Shown: positions 7,843 through 14,465 of the stretch, one piece after another
Layout: each line of letters starts with the position of its first letter
Position numbering within the stretch: the first letter of the stretch is position 1
Notes under the pieces: generated by a model
Told to the model about the DNA's origin: nothing
Database searches by the model: none
Seen by the model: only the letters and a program-made list of their open reading frames with translations
Source of the DNA: CAZPHI01 sp964586425
GTDB lineage: Bacteria > Bacillota > Clostridia > Lachnospirales > Lachnospiraceae
NCBI GenBank assembly: GCA_964586425.1
Contig: CAZPHI010000050.1
Location: forward strand, 1 to 15,022
Length of the DNA: 15,022 bases
Direction: 5' to 3'
Translations under genes and position numbers: made by a program

Positions 7843-8412
7843 TTATTGATGCTTGCTTTTCTTGATTTTATCAAGAGTTTCAGCATTAGCAAGCGCCTTC
7901 AGTTCCCTTGTTGTTTCTGAGAATTGCACTTCTTTAGCGCCATACTCCAGCTGCAAATCATATTCAAGTGGCAGCCAGCTTTCGATATCAGCCTCATTAT
8001 GCTGAATAACTGCTTCCATCTTATCTAATGCCTTATATAATTTTGCTTCCTTGGTTTCTCTAGCATTCATCTCTTCAAACAGAGACTTTAGCTCATTCTG
8101 ATATGGCAATGGCAATGAATTAATCCATTCGTTAACAACTCTGTTTTCAGTTGTCTCATGTGTATCAGTCTTCTCAAATGCAGGTATATCACCAGTGAAT
8201 GCTTCACCAATATCATGAAATATACACATTCGAATCACTTTATCTATATCAATATCCGGATATTCATCCTTCATAAAATACGCCATATAAGTCAGGCGCC
8301 AGCTATGTTCAGCCACGCTCTCATGTCTTCCGTTTGAGGTCCAGGAATGTCTGGTATTATTCTTTAACTTTTCTGCAAGATGCAAAAGCTCCATATATTT
8401 CTTTAAATCCAT
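7843..8412 (-). CDS. HD-domain phosphohydrolase, YfbR-like (5'-nucleotidase family)
   Basis: 189 aa soluble metal-dependent phosphohydrolase of the HD superfamily. The likely metal ligands are visible: His36 in AEHSW, His66-Asp67 in HDIGEAFTGD and Asp130 in KALDKME. Arg21 and Trp24 sit near the position of the substrate-binding Arg-Trp pair of E. coli YfbR, and Glu70 follows the HD pair as in that enzyme. Family members dephosphorylate deoxynucleoside monophosphates, which is the likely activity here, though substrate choice varies. The ATG follows GGAG with a 5-nt spacer. It starts 28 nt after the sensor kinase stop and is probably the last gene of that operon, although a nucleotidase is an unusual partner for a two-component system. 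Confidence 0.85.
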   Translation of the reverse strand: MDLKKYMELLHLAEKLKNNTRHSWTSNGRHESVAEHSWRLTYMAYFMKDEYPDIDIDKVIRMCIFHDIGEAFTGDIPAFEKTDTHETTENRVVNEWINSLPLPYQNELKSLFEEMNARETKEAKLYKALDKMEAVIQHNEADIESWLPLEYDLQLEYGAKEVQFSETTRELKALANAETLDKIKKSKHQ

Positions 8413-8440
8413 ATCTTCTCCAATACGTTATTAATTTGCG

Positions 8441-9664
8441 CTATCTAAGCACAGTCTCTATAATAACATTATTTTTGGGGTTTGTCTCAGAATTAACAGC
8501 ATTTTCAATATCCTCTGCTTTAGCTTTGATTCTGCCCTTATGATTTGCGACAATAATGCTTGCTATTGCAAGGCCAAGCCCAAATCCCTTAGTTGTTGAT
8601 GCTGTATCCTGTGAACGGTAAAATCTGTCGAACATGCGGTCCAGCGATTTTTTATCGATGTAATCCACTGTATTCTTCACCTTAAATTCTACACCATTAC
8701 CGCTTTTTGTAAGGGTAAATGTTATCTCGCCCTCATTGCTGCAATACTTGAATGCATTATCTAGAAGTATTGTAAATAGCTGGCGTATCGCATTCTCATC
8801 ACCACAATATGACAAATCTTTCTCTATCTCGCATGTATATTGCTTATTCTGGCTAATTGCAAGAGCAGTATATGCATGGGTTACATCCTCTGCTACATCC
8901 GATATCGGGAATACGATTTTATTAAGGTGTTCCTCTAATTCATCCATTCTGGCTAGTGACACAAGACTATTCGTCATCTCAGCAAGTCGTTTGGCCTGAG
9001 TATCGATATCCTGAAGCCACTCATTATCCTTTTGCTCCATCTGAAGAATATCAACATCCGCCATAATTACAGTAAGCGGTGTCTTCAACTCATGTCCTGC
9101 CGAGGTAATGAATTCCTTTTGCTTTTTGTAACTCTTTGCAATTGGTCCAACGACCTGCTTAGAGATAAATATCAGAAAGACCAGCATAATCGCCAACGTA
9201 AGGAACGATACCGCAAGAAGTGATTCCGTATTCTTAACAAAGTAATCAATGTTACTGTTACGGAGCAGGAATATATATGTATATCTATCATCATCCTGAT
9301 ATACTCCATATCTGTATGAACCAACGAATCCAAAGCTATCAGTCTTATCTACTACTGAATTAAAGTAATTAAGCATATCCTGAGTTTTGGTTTTACGATT
9401 ATTAGTATTATTAACACTTCTGACAATTTTGTCCATATCTGTTACGACATAAAAATAACGTGCTACAACTTCTGTTGTTTCGGTTCCATCTTCACTTAGC
9501 AAATTCTCGTGAATAGAATCAATCAAGCTGTCCGCACTTGTTTCAAGTCTGCCGTAAGATCTGTAAGAACTGAAGGCAATTATAATAAACTGCATCAAAA
9601 GAATCATTCCCATTGATATGGAAACGAATCTTACGCGCATCTTTCTGATTATTTTCTTATTCAA
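8441..9664 (-). CDS. Membrane sensor histidine kinase
   Basis: 407 aa inner-membrane sensor kinase with two transmembrane helices (about 14-32 and 149-168) framing an external domain of about 115 residues, which has no recognised ligand fold. The cytoplasmic part has the HisKA box with phospho-acceptor His191 in SAGHELKTPL, the N box with Asn303 in LLDNAFKY, the F box region DRFYR and the G box GFGLGLAIA (about 360). All catalytic boxes are present. It starts with TTG at 9664, which directly follows the TAA of the regulator gene with no gap. GGAGG (9673-9677) lies 8 nt upstream of the TTG, while the next Met (ATG at 9640) has no such site. The kinase surely acts on the response regulator encoded just before it. 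The signal is unknown. Confidence 0.93.
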   Translation of the reverse strand: MNKKIIRKMRVRFVSISMGMILLMQFIIIAFSSYRSYGRLETSADSLIDSIHENLLSEDGTETTEVVARYFYVVTDMDKIVRSVNNTNNRKTKTQDMLNYFNSVVDKTDSFGFVGSYRYGVYQDDDRYTYIFLLRNSNIDYFVKNTESLLAVSFLTLAIMLVFLIFISKQVVGPIAKSYKKQKEFITSAGHELKTPLTVIMADVDILQMEQKDNEWLQDIDTQAKRLAEMTNSLVSLARMDELEEHLNKIVFPISDVAEDVTHAYTALAISQNKQYTCEIEKDLSYCGDENAIRQLFTILLDNAFKYCSNEGEITFTLTKSGNGVEFKVKNTVDYIDKKSLDRMFDRFYRSQDTASTTKGFGLGLAIASIIVANHKGRIKAKAEDIENAVNSETNPKNNVIIETVLR

Positions 9665-10333
9665 TTACTTTTCCTCCAATACGTATCCCATATTACGTTT
9701 TGTTGATATCTGCACCTCTGAATCAAGCGCCTCTAGTTTACGTCTAAGATATGATATATACGACCAGACCGTATTCAACTCTGAATCCGAATCAGCACTC
9801 CAGATCTTATCCATCAGCTGTTCAGCCGAGATGACTTTATTGTAATTCGACATGAATATCTCCATCATCTGGTATTCTTTATTAGCTAGCTTGTATTTGC
9901 CTGTCGGAGAAGATAACACGCATGTATTAGTATCAAGCGTTATATTAGCTATCTTAATAGCTGAATCCTGCTGCTTCTCATTCCTTGTAATTACTCTTAA
10001 TCTTGCAAGCAATTCTCTTGAATCGAACGGTTTAGTAAGATAATCATTAGCGCCCATATCCAGCCCTGAGACCTTATCTTCAATCTCCATTTTTGCTGTA
10101 AGCATTATAATCGGAATTCTATTATTCTTTTCACGTACGTTTTTTAAAACCGTAAGTCCATCCATCTTTGGCATCATTATATCTAGAATTACTGCATCAT
10201 ATAAGCCCGATTCTATATACTCCAACGCCATCTCTCCATCACCTACAGCATCAACAGAATAATTACTTTTCTGAAGTATTGCTGAAACGACCTTAGAAAG
10301 TGATGCATTGTCTTCTGCTAATAATATCCTCAT
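9665..10333 (-). CDS. OmpR-family response regulator
   Basis: 222 aa cytoplasmic DNA-binding regulator. The receiver domain (1-115) has the acidic pair Glu7-Asp8, phospho-acceptor Asp51 in VILDIMMPKMDG, Thr79 and Lys101 in LTKPFD, the complete conserved set. The C-terminal winged helix (about 125-220) contains the recognition-helix segment ELNTVWSYISYLRRKL typical of OmpR/PhoB proteins. The ATG follows GGAGG with a short 4-nt spacer. It begins 34 nt after the stop of the SGNH hydrolase, with no terminator visible between them, so hydrolase, regulator, kinase and HD protein may be one transcript. The target genes are not evident, although the hydrolase operon itself is a natural candidate. Confidence 0.93.
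   Translation of the reverse strand: MRILLAEDNASLSKVVSAILQKSNYSVDAVGDGEMALEYIESGLYDAVILDIMMPKMDGLTVLKNVREKNNRIPIIMLTAKMEIEDKVSGLDMGANDYLTKPFDSRELLARLRVITRNEKQQDSAIKIANITLDTNTCVLSSPTGKYKLANKEYQMMEIFMSNYNKVISAEQLMDKIWSADSDSELNTVWSYISYLRRKLEALDSEVQISTKRNMGYVLEEK
9673..9677 (-). promoter_or_regulatory. Ribosome binding site that decides the kinase TTG start
   Basis: GGAGG on the minus strand within the last codons of the regulator gene, 8 nt before TTG at 9664. The TTG abuts the regulator stop codon, so translation is probably coupled. Confidence 0.75.
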
Positions 10334-10367
10334 AAAACCTCCATGCTAATATCACATAAAAAGTGTA

Positions 10368-11646
10368 TTATTCCCAATATCCAAGTTCTACACCCTTCTT
10401 ATAGATTCCTAATCCTTTTGTATAATATCCATATGAATTAAAATGTGTCCAATCAGTTCTTAACTGAACAGATATATAACCCATCTCATAATCCATCCAG
10501 TCATCTTCTGTTGCAGTAAGTCCGCAATCCAAAAGTCCATTCTCCAGCATATATACTCTTGTGTTAAAGAAATGATCTCCAAATGCTACTCTAAGTGCAT
10601 ATTCCCAATCAGTCTCATTAACTCCAACATACGAGCCATCTTCGTTATAACGCTGCTGATTCAAATCTGCAAGTGACGAACCTGGATCATCTGTATCTCC
10701 TACTATTATGTAATCAACACAATTATTATTCTCTATTATTGCTTTATATTGATTAATTAATGTATCATAATCATTATCCCATCCACCATTACTTCCAATT
10801 TCAAGAATAAGAATATCACCACTATGGTCTACTGCTGCTTTAGGAGTCACAATTGTACCACCTGGAATATATACAGTTTCATTAGTATATACTTCATCAT
10901 CCGTGTACAAGCGGATTCCTACCTCATCCCAATCTTCAAGGTAAGTAATCTCACACAGATAACCTGCTATATAACATGTATTAGAATAAAAATTATTCTC
11001 TAATGCATAGCCACTGAAATCACTAACATTTACATTATCACCATTCTTATCAACTAGCTGTGCATATGAATCTGTCACAGCATTAACCACTATATCTCTG
11101 TCCGTATATATATAAGCCACCTGCTCTTGTAGCAATCTGTGTAGAGACTTCTCCATCCATTCCAAAATTATATGTTGTAATACCTGTAAGGTACTCAAGA
11201 GTAGATGGTGCTGTCCAATAGCTTACATCAAGGCTTTCACCATTAGCATAGACAACAGCCTCAGAATTACCAGCGCCTCTCATCATGCTATCACCCCAGC
11301 ATGCAATACCTCTAGCAAGATTAAGTGGTGGAATTACCTGTTTTATAACATCATAATCCAAAGTCACATCTTCATCTATTCCCAGTGTATATTCATAATT
11401 CATTTCAAGAGACAATTCATCAGACACTTCGGATGCTTCATCTTCATTCATCTCAAGCGTCATCGCATCATCTATATCATCCTGACAATCCTCTGCTGTA
11501 TTCTCTTCAGCATAACATTCTTTAACATCAAGGATTACACCATTATTCTCCGGTGAAAGCATTCTTGATGACAATGCATTGGAAGATACAATTATCACAA
11601 CAGCCACGAGTATAAGCATTATAATACTTTTAAGTTTTGCGTTCAT
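10368..11646 (-). pseudogene. Membrane-anchored SGNH/GDSL hydrolase with a frameshift in a TA repeat
   Basis: An extracellular esterase/lipase-like enzyme encoded in two overlapping frames. The ATG at 11646 is chosen because GGAGGTGA lies just upstream; the ATG at 11661 is part of that site's surroundings. Residues 7-22 form a signal anchor, about 44-100 are an acidic linker, and the SGNH fold begins near 110 with the nucleophile Ser120 in CWGDSMMRG and block II at FGMDGE. The first frame ends in a TAA at 11083-11085 shortly after (TA)5 at 11105-11114. The second frame carries block III (LEIGSNGGWDND) and the catalytic Asp and His in DWTHFNS. Adding one TA restores ..GGLYIYTDRDIVV.. and gives a protein of about 426 aa with the full catalytic set. 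Such enzymes commonly deacylate cell-surface or dietary polysaccharides; the substrate is unknown. A real mutation, a slippage switch and a sequencing error all fit. Confidence 0.85.
11105..11114. repeat. (TA)5 dinucleotide tract at the hydrolase frameshift
   Basis: Ten bases of TA repeat lie exactly where the two reading frames of the SGNH hydrolase meet. One extra TA unit would join them into one frame. The tract is short for a phase-variable locus but is a plausible slippage site. Confidence 0.75.
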
Positions 11647-11686
11647 CGAAGTCACCTCCATATACTAATCTTATTGTAGATACAGA

Positions 11687-11715
11687 ATAATATACCAAGT
11701 TAAAATGAACTTCAA
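11687..11715 (-). promoter_or_regulatory. Candidate promoter of the hydrolase/two-component operon
   Basis: Minus-strand TTGAAG (11710-11715), a 17-nt spacer and TATTAT (11687-11692), about 40 nt before the ATG at 11646. It lies just after the diguanylate cyclase stop. Confidence 0.5.
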
Positions 11716-11727
11716 ATTAATTATTAA

Positions 11728-12762
11728 TTATATTACTTTATTTTTACCACTGCTTTTGGCCTGATATAACATCTCGTCGGCTCGTCTCACTGTTGTCTCC
11801 AACAATTCGCCTGCTTCCCTGCCAGTTACACCTGCCGATATAGTCACCTTGATATCTATAGAGTTATATATAATAGTAAGTTCCTGCACTGTTTTTCTTG
11901 CTTCTTCCATTATTTCCTGCAAATGCTTTGTCTGTCCGGCACCCTTGCACACAACAAGGAATTCCTCTCCGCCCCATCTGCTCACTATCGTTCTCTCATT
12001 CTGAATGCTTTTAAGTACTGAAGCCACTTCTTTTAGGACTTTATCACCAGCCCCATGTCCATAGGTATCATTAACATTCTTAAAATCATCAATATCCATT
12101 ATGGCTATCGATACGTCTTCATCATCCTTAATATCAAGGAATTCTGAGTGCATCTTGTATCTATTAGGAAGCCCCGTCAGTTCATCATACGTTGCTGAAC
12201 GCAAAAGTCTCCCTTCAACATTCAAGGTCATCTTCACATACATGCCCATATATCCCATTATAAATCCAAATATCATAACTATATTAGTTGAGAACAGCAC
12301 AAGCATAGTAGCATCATCCAATGTATCGTATACCGGTTTATATGTAAGAGTATGTATTCTACTGAATATAAAACACAGCATAATAATCAGGGTTATTATA
12401 TTAGGAAATGTTGTTTTGCCCCCATTCTTTTTGGCCAAATATTCAGTATGGTATATGATTGGAAGCAGCGAAAAGCAATATAATTGATATCCACAATCCC
12501 AGCCCATACACACAGTTGCGAACAGCATATGTACCAGAATTTCTATATATACTACTATCACAAAAATAACCTGGCTGATTTTCAATACCTTGTACAAAAC
12601 AATATATGTAAGTATGCTAAAAACATTTACAATTACCATTATAGGTGCATGGAGCATTGCAAACATTGCCAGAAGTCCAATATGTATAATCAAAAGTACT
12701 GTATTAACTTTTGTTGCAAGTCTATCATTGAATTCATTAACTCCTCTACTTTCAAGTTCCAT
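11728..12762 (-). CDS. Membrane-bound diguanylate cyclase (GGDEF domain)
   Basis: 344 aa from the ATG at 12762, which has GGAG 6 nt upstream; the ATG at 12789 has no good site. Residues about 20-178 contain around six hydrophobic helices forming a membrane sensor region without a recognised name. The GGDEF domain (about 190-340) shows TYDELTGLPNRY at its start, the metal-binding AIMDIDDFKNVND, YGHGAGD, and an intact active site GGEEF at 264-268. It should therefore make cyclic di-GMP from two GTP. The inhibitory RxxD site five residues before GGEEF is replaced by NERT, so product inhibition through that site is unlikely. No EAL or HD-GYP partner is seen in the window. It is on the same strand as the hydrolase operon but has its own upstream region. 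Confidence 0.93.
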   Translation of the reverse strand: MELESRGVNEFNDRLATKVNTVLLIIHIGLLAMFAMLHAPIMVIVNVFSILTYIVLYKVLKISQVIFVIVVYIEILVHMLFATVCMGWDCGYQLYCFSLLPIIYHTEYLAKKNGGKTTFPNIITLIIMLCFIFSRIHTLTYKPVYDTLDDATMLVLFSTNIVMIFGFIMGYMGMYVKMTLNVEGRLLRSATYDELTGLPNRYKMHSEFLDIKDDEDVSIAIMDIDDFKNVNDTYGHGAGDKVLKEVASVLKSIQNERTIVSRWGGEEFLVVCKGAGQTKHLQEIMEEARKTVQELTIIYNSIDIKVTISAGVTGREAGELLETTVRRADEMLYQAKSSGKNKVI

Positions 12763-12789
12763 AAAAGGCTCCTTTCCTATGTAAAACAA

Positions 12790-12822
12790 AACAGATATAC
12801 ATTATTATAACATATATCTGTT
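12790..12822. promoter_or_regulatory. Inverted repeat upstream of the diguanylate cyclase gene
   Basis: AACAGATATA (12790-12799) and TATATCTGTT (12813-12822) are perfect 10-bp inverted repeats around a 13-nt centre. On the minus strand a TATAAT lies in that centre, so it may be the operator/promoter of the cyclase gene, although no good -35 box is seen. It is also just after the lipoprotein stop and is followed by a T-rich stretch, so a weak terminator is the alternative. Confidence 0.45.
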
Positions 12823-12833
12823 CTTATAAGCTA

Positions 12834-13295
12834 TTAAATTATTATTGAATTTCCTAATGCTTCAAGCATTTCACTCACATCATCTTGGATTTTATACCTT
12901 ATTTCATCTACAACAACATATGAGCCACATACCCTTATTTCGATCTGATGTTGTTTTTCTTGCAATGTATAAACTATTGTTTGCCCGTATATCAATTCAT
13001 CTTCGTAAGAATCATTCGCGTCAGATTTTTGAATCTTTGTAAGAGCATTGATCAATTGTTCAATCTCTTCAGCATCTAATTCCGCCGAATTTCCTGGTGG
13101 GTAAAACTTAACGCTTGCACTAGATACATCGGATGCATTCATATGAAAAATATTCTCATCTTGAACACTACTTTCAGTATTTATTTCCGTTAATTCATTT
13201 TGTTTATTATGATTTTCCTTAGCAAAACATCCCACTCCCCAAACTAATGTACATAAAATTAGACATCCAATAACAACCTTTATATATCTTTTCAT
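12834..13295 (-). CDS. Small putative lipoprotein of unknown function
   Basis: 153 aa from ATG at 13295, which has AGGAGGAG just upstream (7-nt spacer); the longer frame to 13361 lacks such a site and overlaps the neighbouring gene. The N-terminus is a basic and hydrophobic signal (MKRYIKVVIGCLILCTLVWG) ending at a Cys at residue 21. The residues before Cys (GVG) match a lipobox only partly, so lipid anchoring is likely but not certain. A polar linker (about 25-55) is followed by a compact domain (about 58-150) with alternating strand-like segments such as ASVKFYPPG and QIEIRVCGSYVVVDEIRYKI. I do not recognise the domain. Its start is 14 nt after the final stop of the excisionase-like gene, so it was probably co-transcribed with it. 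Confidence 0.75.
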   Translation of the reverse strand: MKRYIKVVIGCLILCTLVWGVGCFAKENHNKQNELTEINTESSVQDENIFHMNASDVSSASVKFYPPGNSAELDAEEIEQLINALTKIQKSDANDSYEDELIYGQTIVYTLQEKQHQIEIRVCGSYVVVDEIRYKIQDDVSEMLEALGNSIII

Positions 13296-13309
13296 TTGGT
13301 CTCCTCCTC

Positions 13310-13504
13310 TTACTGTGCAACTAACTGATAACCAAACATTTTCTGCGCCCAGTATGCTCATGGTATCTTACCAGACACTGTTAAATATCCATTTTTCTGC
13401 AGTTCTTCGTTTAACGAATGGATTACTTTATATGCATGTCCTTTAGAGCATTGAAGTTCTGACGCCACATCTTCTGCAGTCATTAAATAGCTTGTTCGAT
13501 TCAT
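13310..13504 (-). pseudogene. Excisionase-like small HTH protein, interrupted by in-frame TGA
   Basis: The ATG at 13504 starts MNRTSYLMTAEDVASELQCS and continues with a winged-helix/HTH fold (about 8-46) resembling the 60-70 aa excisionase-like DNA-binding proteins of Firmicute integrative conjugative elements. Codon 49 (13358-13360) is TGA, but the same frame continues as AYWAQKMFGYQLVAQ to a TAA at 13310-13312. The family usually has ..GK(V/I)P(R/K)AYW.. here, so the TGA probably replaced an Arg codon (CGA to TGA) and the gene was 64 codons. The next ribosome binding site directly follows the TAA, which supports that original end. The 48-aa product keeps the HTH but loses the tail, so partial function is possible. 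It is divergent from an XRE repressor gene, as in element control regions. The family assignment is from recalled family features, not a search. Confidence 0.75.
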
Positions 13505-13525
13505 GTACTCACTTCCTTTCTTTCT

Positions 13526-13540
13526 GTACGATTATCGTAC
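13526..13540. promoter_or_regulatory. Operator-like site 1
   Basis: GTACGATTATCGTAC is a perfect 15-bp palindrome (GTACGA-N3-TCGTAC). It lies between the probable transcription start and the ribosome binding site of the excisionase-like gene, in the position of a repressor roadblock. Confidence 0.75.
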
Positions 13541-13555
13541 TATTGTATTTTCTAT

Positions 13556-13584
13556 AGTATAATGTACGAATTTCGTAGTGTCAA
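13556..13584 (-). promoter_or_regulatory. Promoter of the excisionase-like gene
   Basis: On the minus strand a perfect TTGACA (13579-13584), a 17-nt spacer and TATACT (13556-13561). It is the best sigma-70 promoter in the window. The spacer is filled exactly by operator-like site 2. Confidence 0.8.
13564..13578. promoter_or_regulatory. Operator-like site 2
   Basis: GTACGAATTTCGTAG matches GTACGA-N3-TCGTAC with one change in the outermost base. It occupies the -35/-10 spacer of the minus-strand promoter, so binding would occlude RNA polymerase. Confidence 0.75.
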
Positions 13585-13597
13585 GTGATTTTCGTAT
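13583..13597. promoter_or_regulatory. Operator-like site 3 (half-site quality)
   Basis: AAGTGATTTTCGTAT keeps one good half (TCGTA) and the GA of the other half of the GTACGA-N3-TCGTAC pattern. Its centre is 19 bp from site 2, close to two helical turns, and it overlaps the -35 box of the excisionase-like promoter. Confidence 0.45.
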
Positions 13598-13613
13598 TAT
13601 TTTTAAATATATA

Positions 13614-13642
13614 TGTACTTTTTTCGTGCAAAGTGTTATAAT
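13614..13642 (+). promoter_or_regulatory. Candidate promoter of the XRE repressor gene
   Basis: Perfect TATAAT (13637-13642) with a weak TGTACT (13614-13619) at 17 nt. It lies about 24 nt before the ATG. The weak -35 and the overlapping site 4 suggest a promoter modulated by its own product. Confidence 0.55.
13615..13629. promoter_or_regulatory. Operator-like site 4
   Basis: GTACTTTTTTCGTGC keeps GTAC and TCGT-C of the pattern. It overlaps the -35 and spacer region of the plus-strand promoter of the XRE gene, suggesting autoregulation. Confidence 0.5.
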
Positions 13643-13665
13643 CCTTTAAGAAAGGTGGTAATACT

Positions 13666-14157
13666 ATGGGTGATGGAAAAAGATTAAAAGAGCTTTTAGA
13701 TAATCAACAGAAAAGTGTTCGTTGGCTTTCTAAAGAAACAACGATTAGTCCAACTACTTTATATTCAATTATTCAAAAAGATACAGGGATTCGATATGAT
13801 TTTGCATTACGAATTTCAAATGCATTAAATGTTGAAGTTTCAGATATATGTTCAGATAAAGAACTTACATCAGAAAACTGGTCAGATGATAATAGAATTG
13901 AACTGCCAGAACTACCTGAAGGATTAAATGGAATTCTTGACGGAAACAGAGTAAAGCGTTATTTAAAATTTTCTCTTTATCCGTTAATGTCATTGTTTGG
14001 AAAGCATAATATGCCTATACTAGATGAACACTTAACCAATTACTATCAATTAACAGACGAAGGAAGAAATGATGTTGACGCATTCATAAAAGCTCAGCTT
14101 CAAATCAAGAAAGATCCTGATCGAGCTAAAGAAATCAAGACTATTAAAAAATGGTAA
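13666..14157 (+). CDS. XRE-family transcriptional repressor
   Basis: 163 aa DNA-binding protein. Residues 6-62 form a Cro/C1-type helix-turn-helix (RLKELLDNQQ, then SVRWLSKETTISPTTLYSII, then the closing LRISNALNVEVSDIC). The C-terminal 100 residues are acidic to basic and mostly helical, with no recognised domain and no protease motif, so it may not be cleaved like LexA-type repressors. The ATG follows AAAGGTGG with a 7-nt spacer. It is divergent from the excisionase-like gene, and four related palindromic sites lie between them, two of them overlapping opposing promoters. This fits an ImmR-like repressor that keeps a mobile element's excision gene off, an inference from layout. A hairpin terminator follows at 14241, about 84 nt after the stop. 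Confidence 0.85.
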   Translation: MGDGKRLKELLDNQQKSVRWLSKETTISPTTLYSIIQKDTGIRYDFALRISNALNVEVSDICSDKELTSENWSDDNRIELPELPEGLNGILDGNRVKRYLKFSLYPLMSLFGKHNMPILDEHLTNYYQLTDEGRNDVDAFIKAQLQIKKDPDRAKEIKTIKKW

Positions 14158-14172
14158 ATTACATCTAGCATA

Positions 14173-14201
14173 TTGAAATATTCTTTATCATATGCTATAT
14201 T
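14173..14201 (+). promoter_or_regulatory. Strong orphan promoter
   Basis: TTGAAA (14173-14178), a 17-nt spacer and TATATT (14196-14201), with TG one base before the -10 box (extended -10). It lies after the XRE stop and before a strong terminator, with no open reading frame of useful size in between. Confidence 0.5.
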
Positions 14202-14207
14202 ATCAGT

Positions 14208-14277
14208 AGGCAAGAAGTGATTAGTACCAAATGAATCAAGAGTTCCAGTGAATTGCAGTTCACTGGAACTTTTTTTA
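14208..14277 (+). ncRNA. Candidate small RNA of about 70 nt
   Basis: A predicted transcript from the promoter at 14173-14201 would begin near 14208 and end at the terminator at 14241-14276. Its only peptide with an ATG would be six codons, so a non-coding RNA is the simpler reading. The 5' part before the hairpin is about 33 nt and contains AAGAAGTG. It could also be the untranslated tail of the XRE mRNA. This is inferred from promoter plus terminator only. Confidence 0.35.
14241..14276 (+). terminator. Rho-independent terminator after the XRE gene
   Basis: A perfect 12-bp stem, AGTTCCAGTGAA (14241-14252) with TTCACTGGAACT (14259-14270), a 6-nt loop and a run of seven T. It stops plus-strand transcription before the convergent tuf gene. 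Confidence 0.93.
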
Positions 14278-14360
14278 TATCACATACCTATACATTTTCA
14301 ATCTAAATTTTCTTATCTTTCTGGAATATATCCTCACAAAAAAATTGCGAAATTGAATTA

Positions 14361-14382
14361 TTGACGCCATTTTGACGCCATT
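14361..14382. repeat. Tandem TTGACGCCATT x2
   Basis: Two identical 11-nt copies lie head to tail in the gap between two convergent terminators. Short repeats containing TGACGCC are often seen near tyrosine-integrase attachment ends as arm-type sites. No integrase is present here, so an attachment-site remnant is only a suggestion. Nothing else supports a function. Confidence 0.5.
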
Positions 14383-14408
14383 CTTATATACTTTTCAAAT
14401 CAAAACGC

Positions 14409-14443
14409 AAAAAAAGGCTTCTAGGGAAAACCCTAGAAGCCTT
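14409..14443 (-). terminator. Rho-independent terminator of tuf
   Basis: A perfect 13-bp stem, AAGGCTTCTAGGG (14414-14426) with CCCTAGAAGCCTT (14431-14443), a 4-nt loop and a run of seven T on the minus strand (14409-14415). It lies 22 nt after the tuf stop. Confidence 0.95.
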
Positions 14444-14465
14444 GTAAATACTGTATAATTTTCGA

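Noticed and set aside
11083..11198. Two separate overlapping genes for the hydrolase halves
   Set aside because: The second frame lacks a start with a ribosome binding site and a signal peptide, and each half carries only part of the SGNH catalytic set; one frameshifted gene fits better.
13296..13361. N-terminal extension of the lipoprotein gene up to 13361
   Set aside because: It overlaps the excisionase-like frame and pushes the signal peptide inside the protein; ATG 13295 has a strong ribosome binding site.
14161..14465. tRNA or tmRNA gene as integration target near tuf
   Set aside because: No cloverleaf or CCA-like end could be recognised in this stretch.
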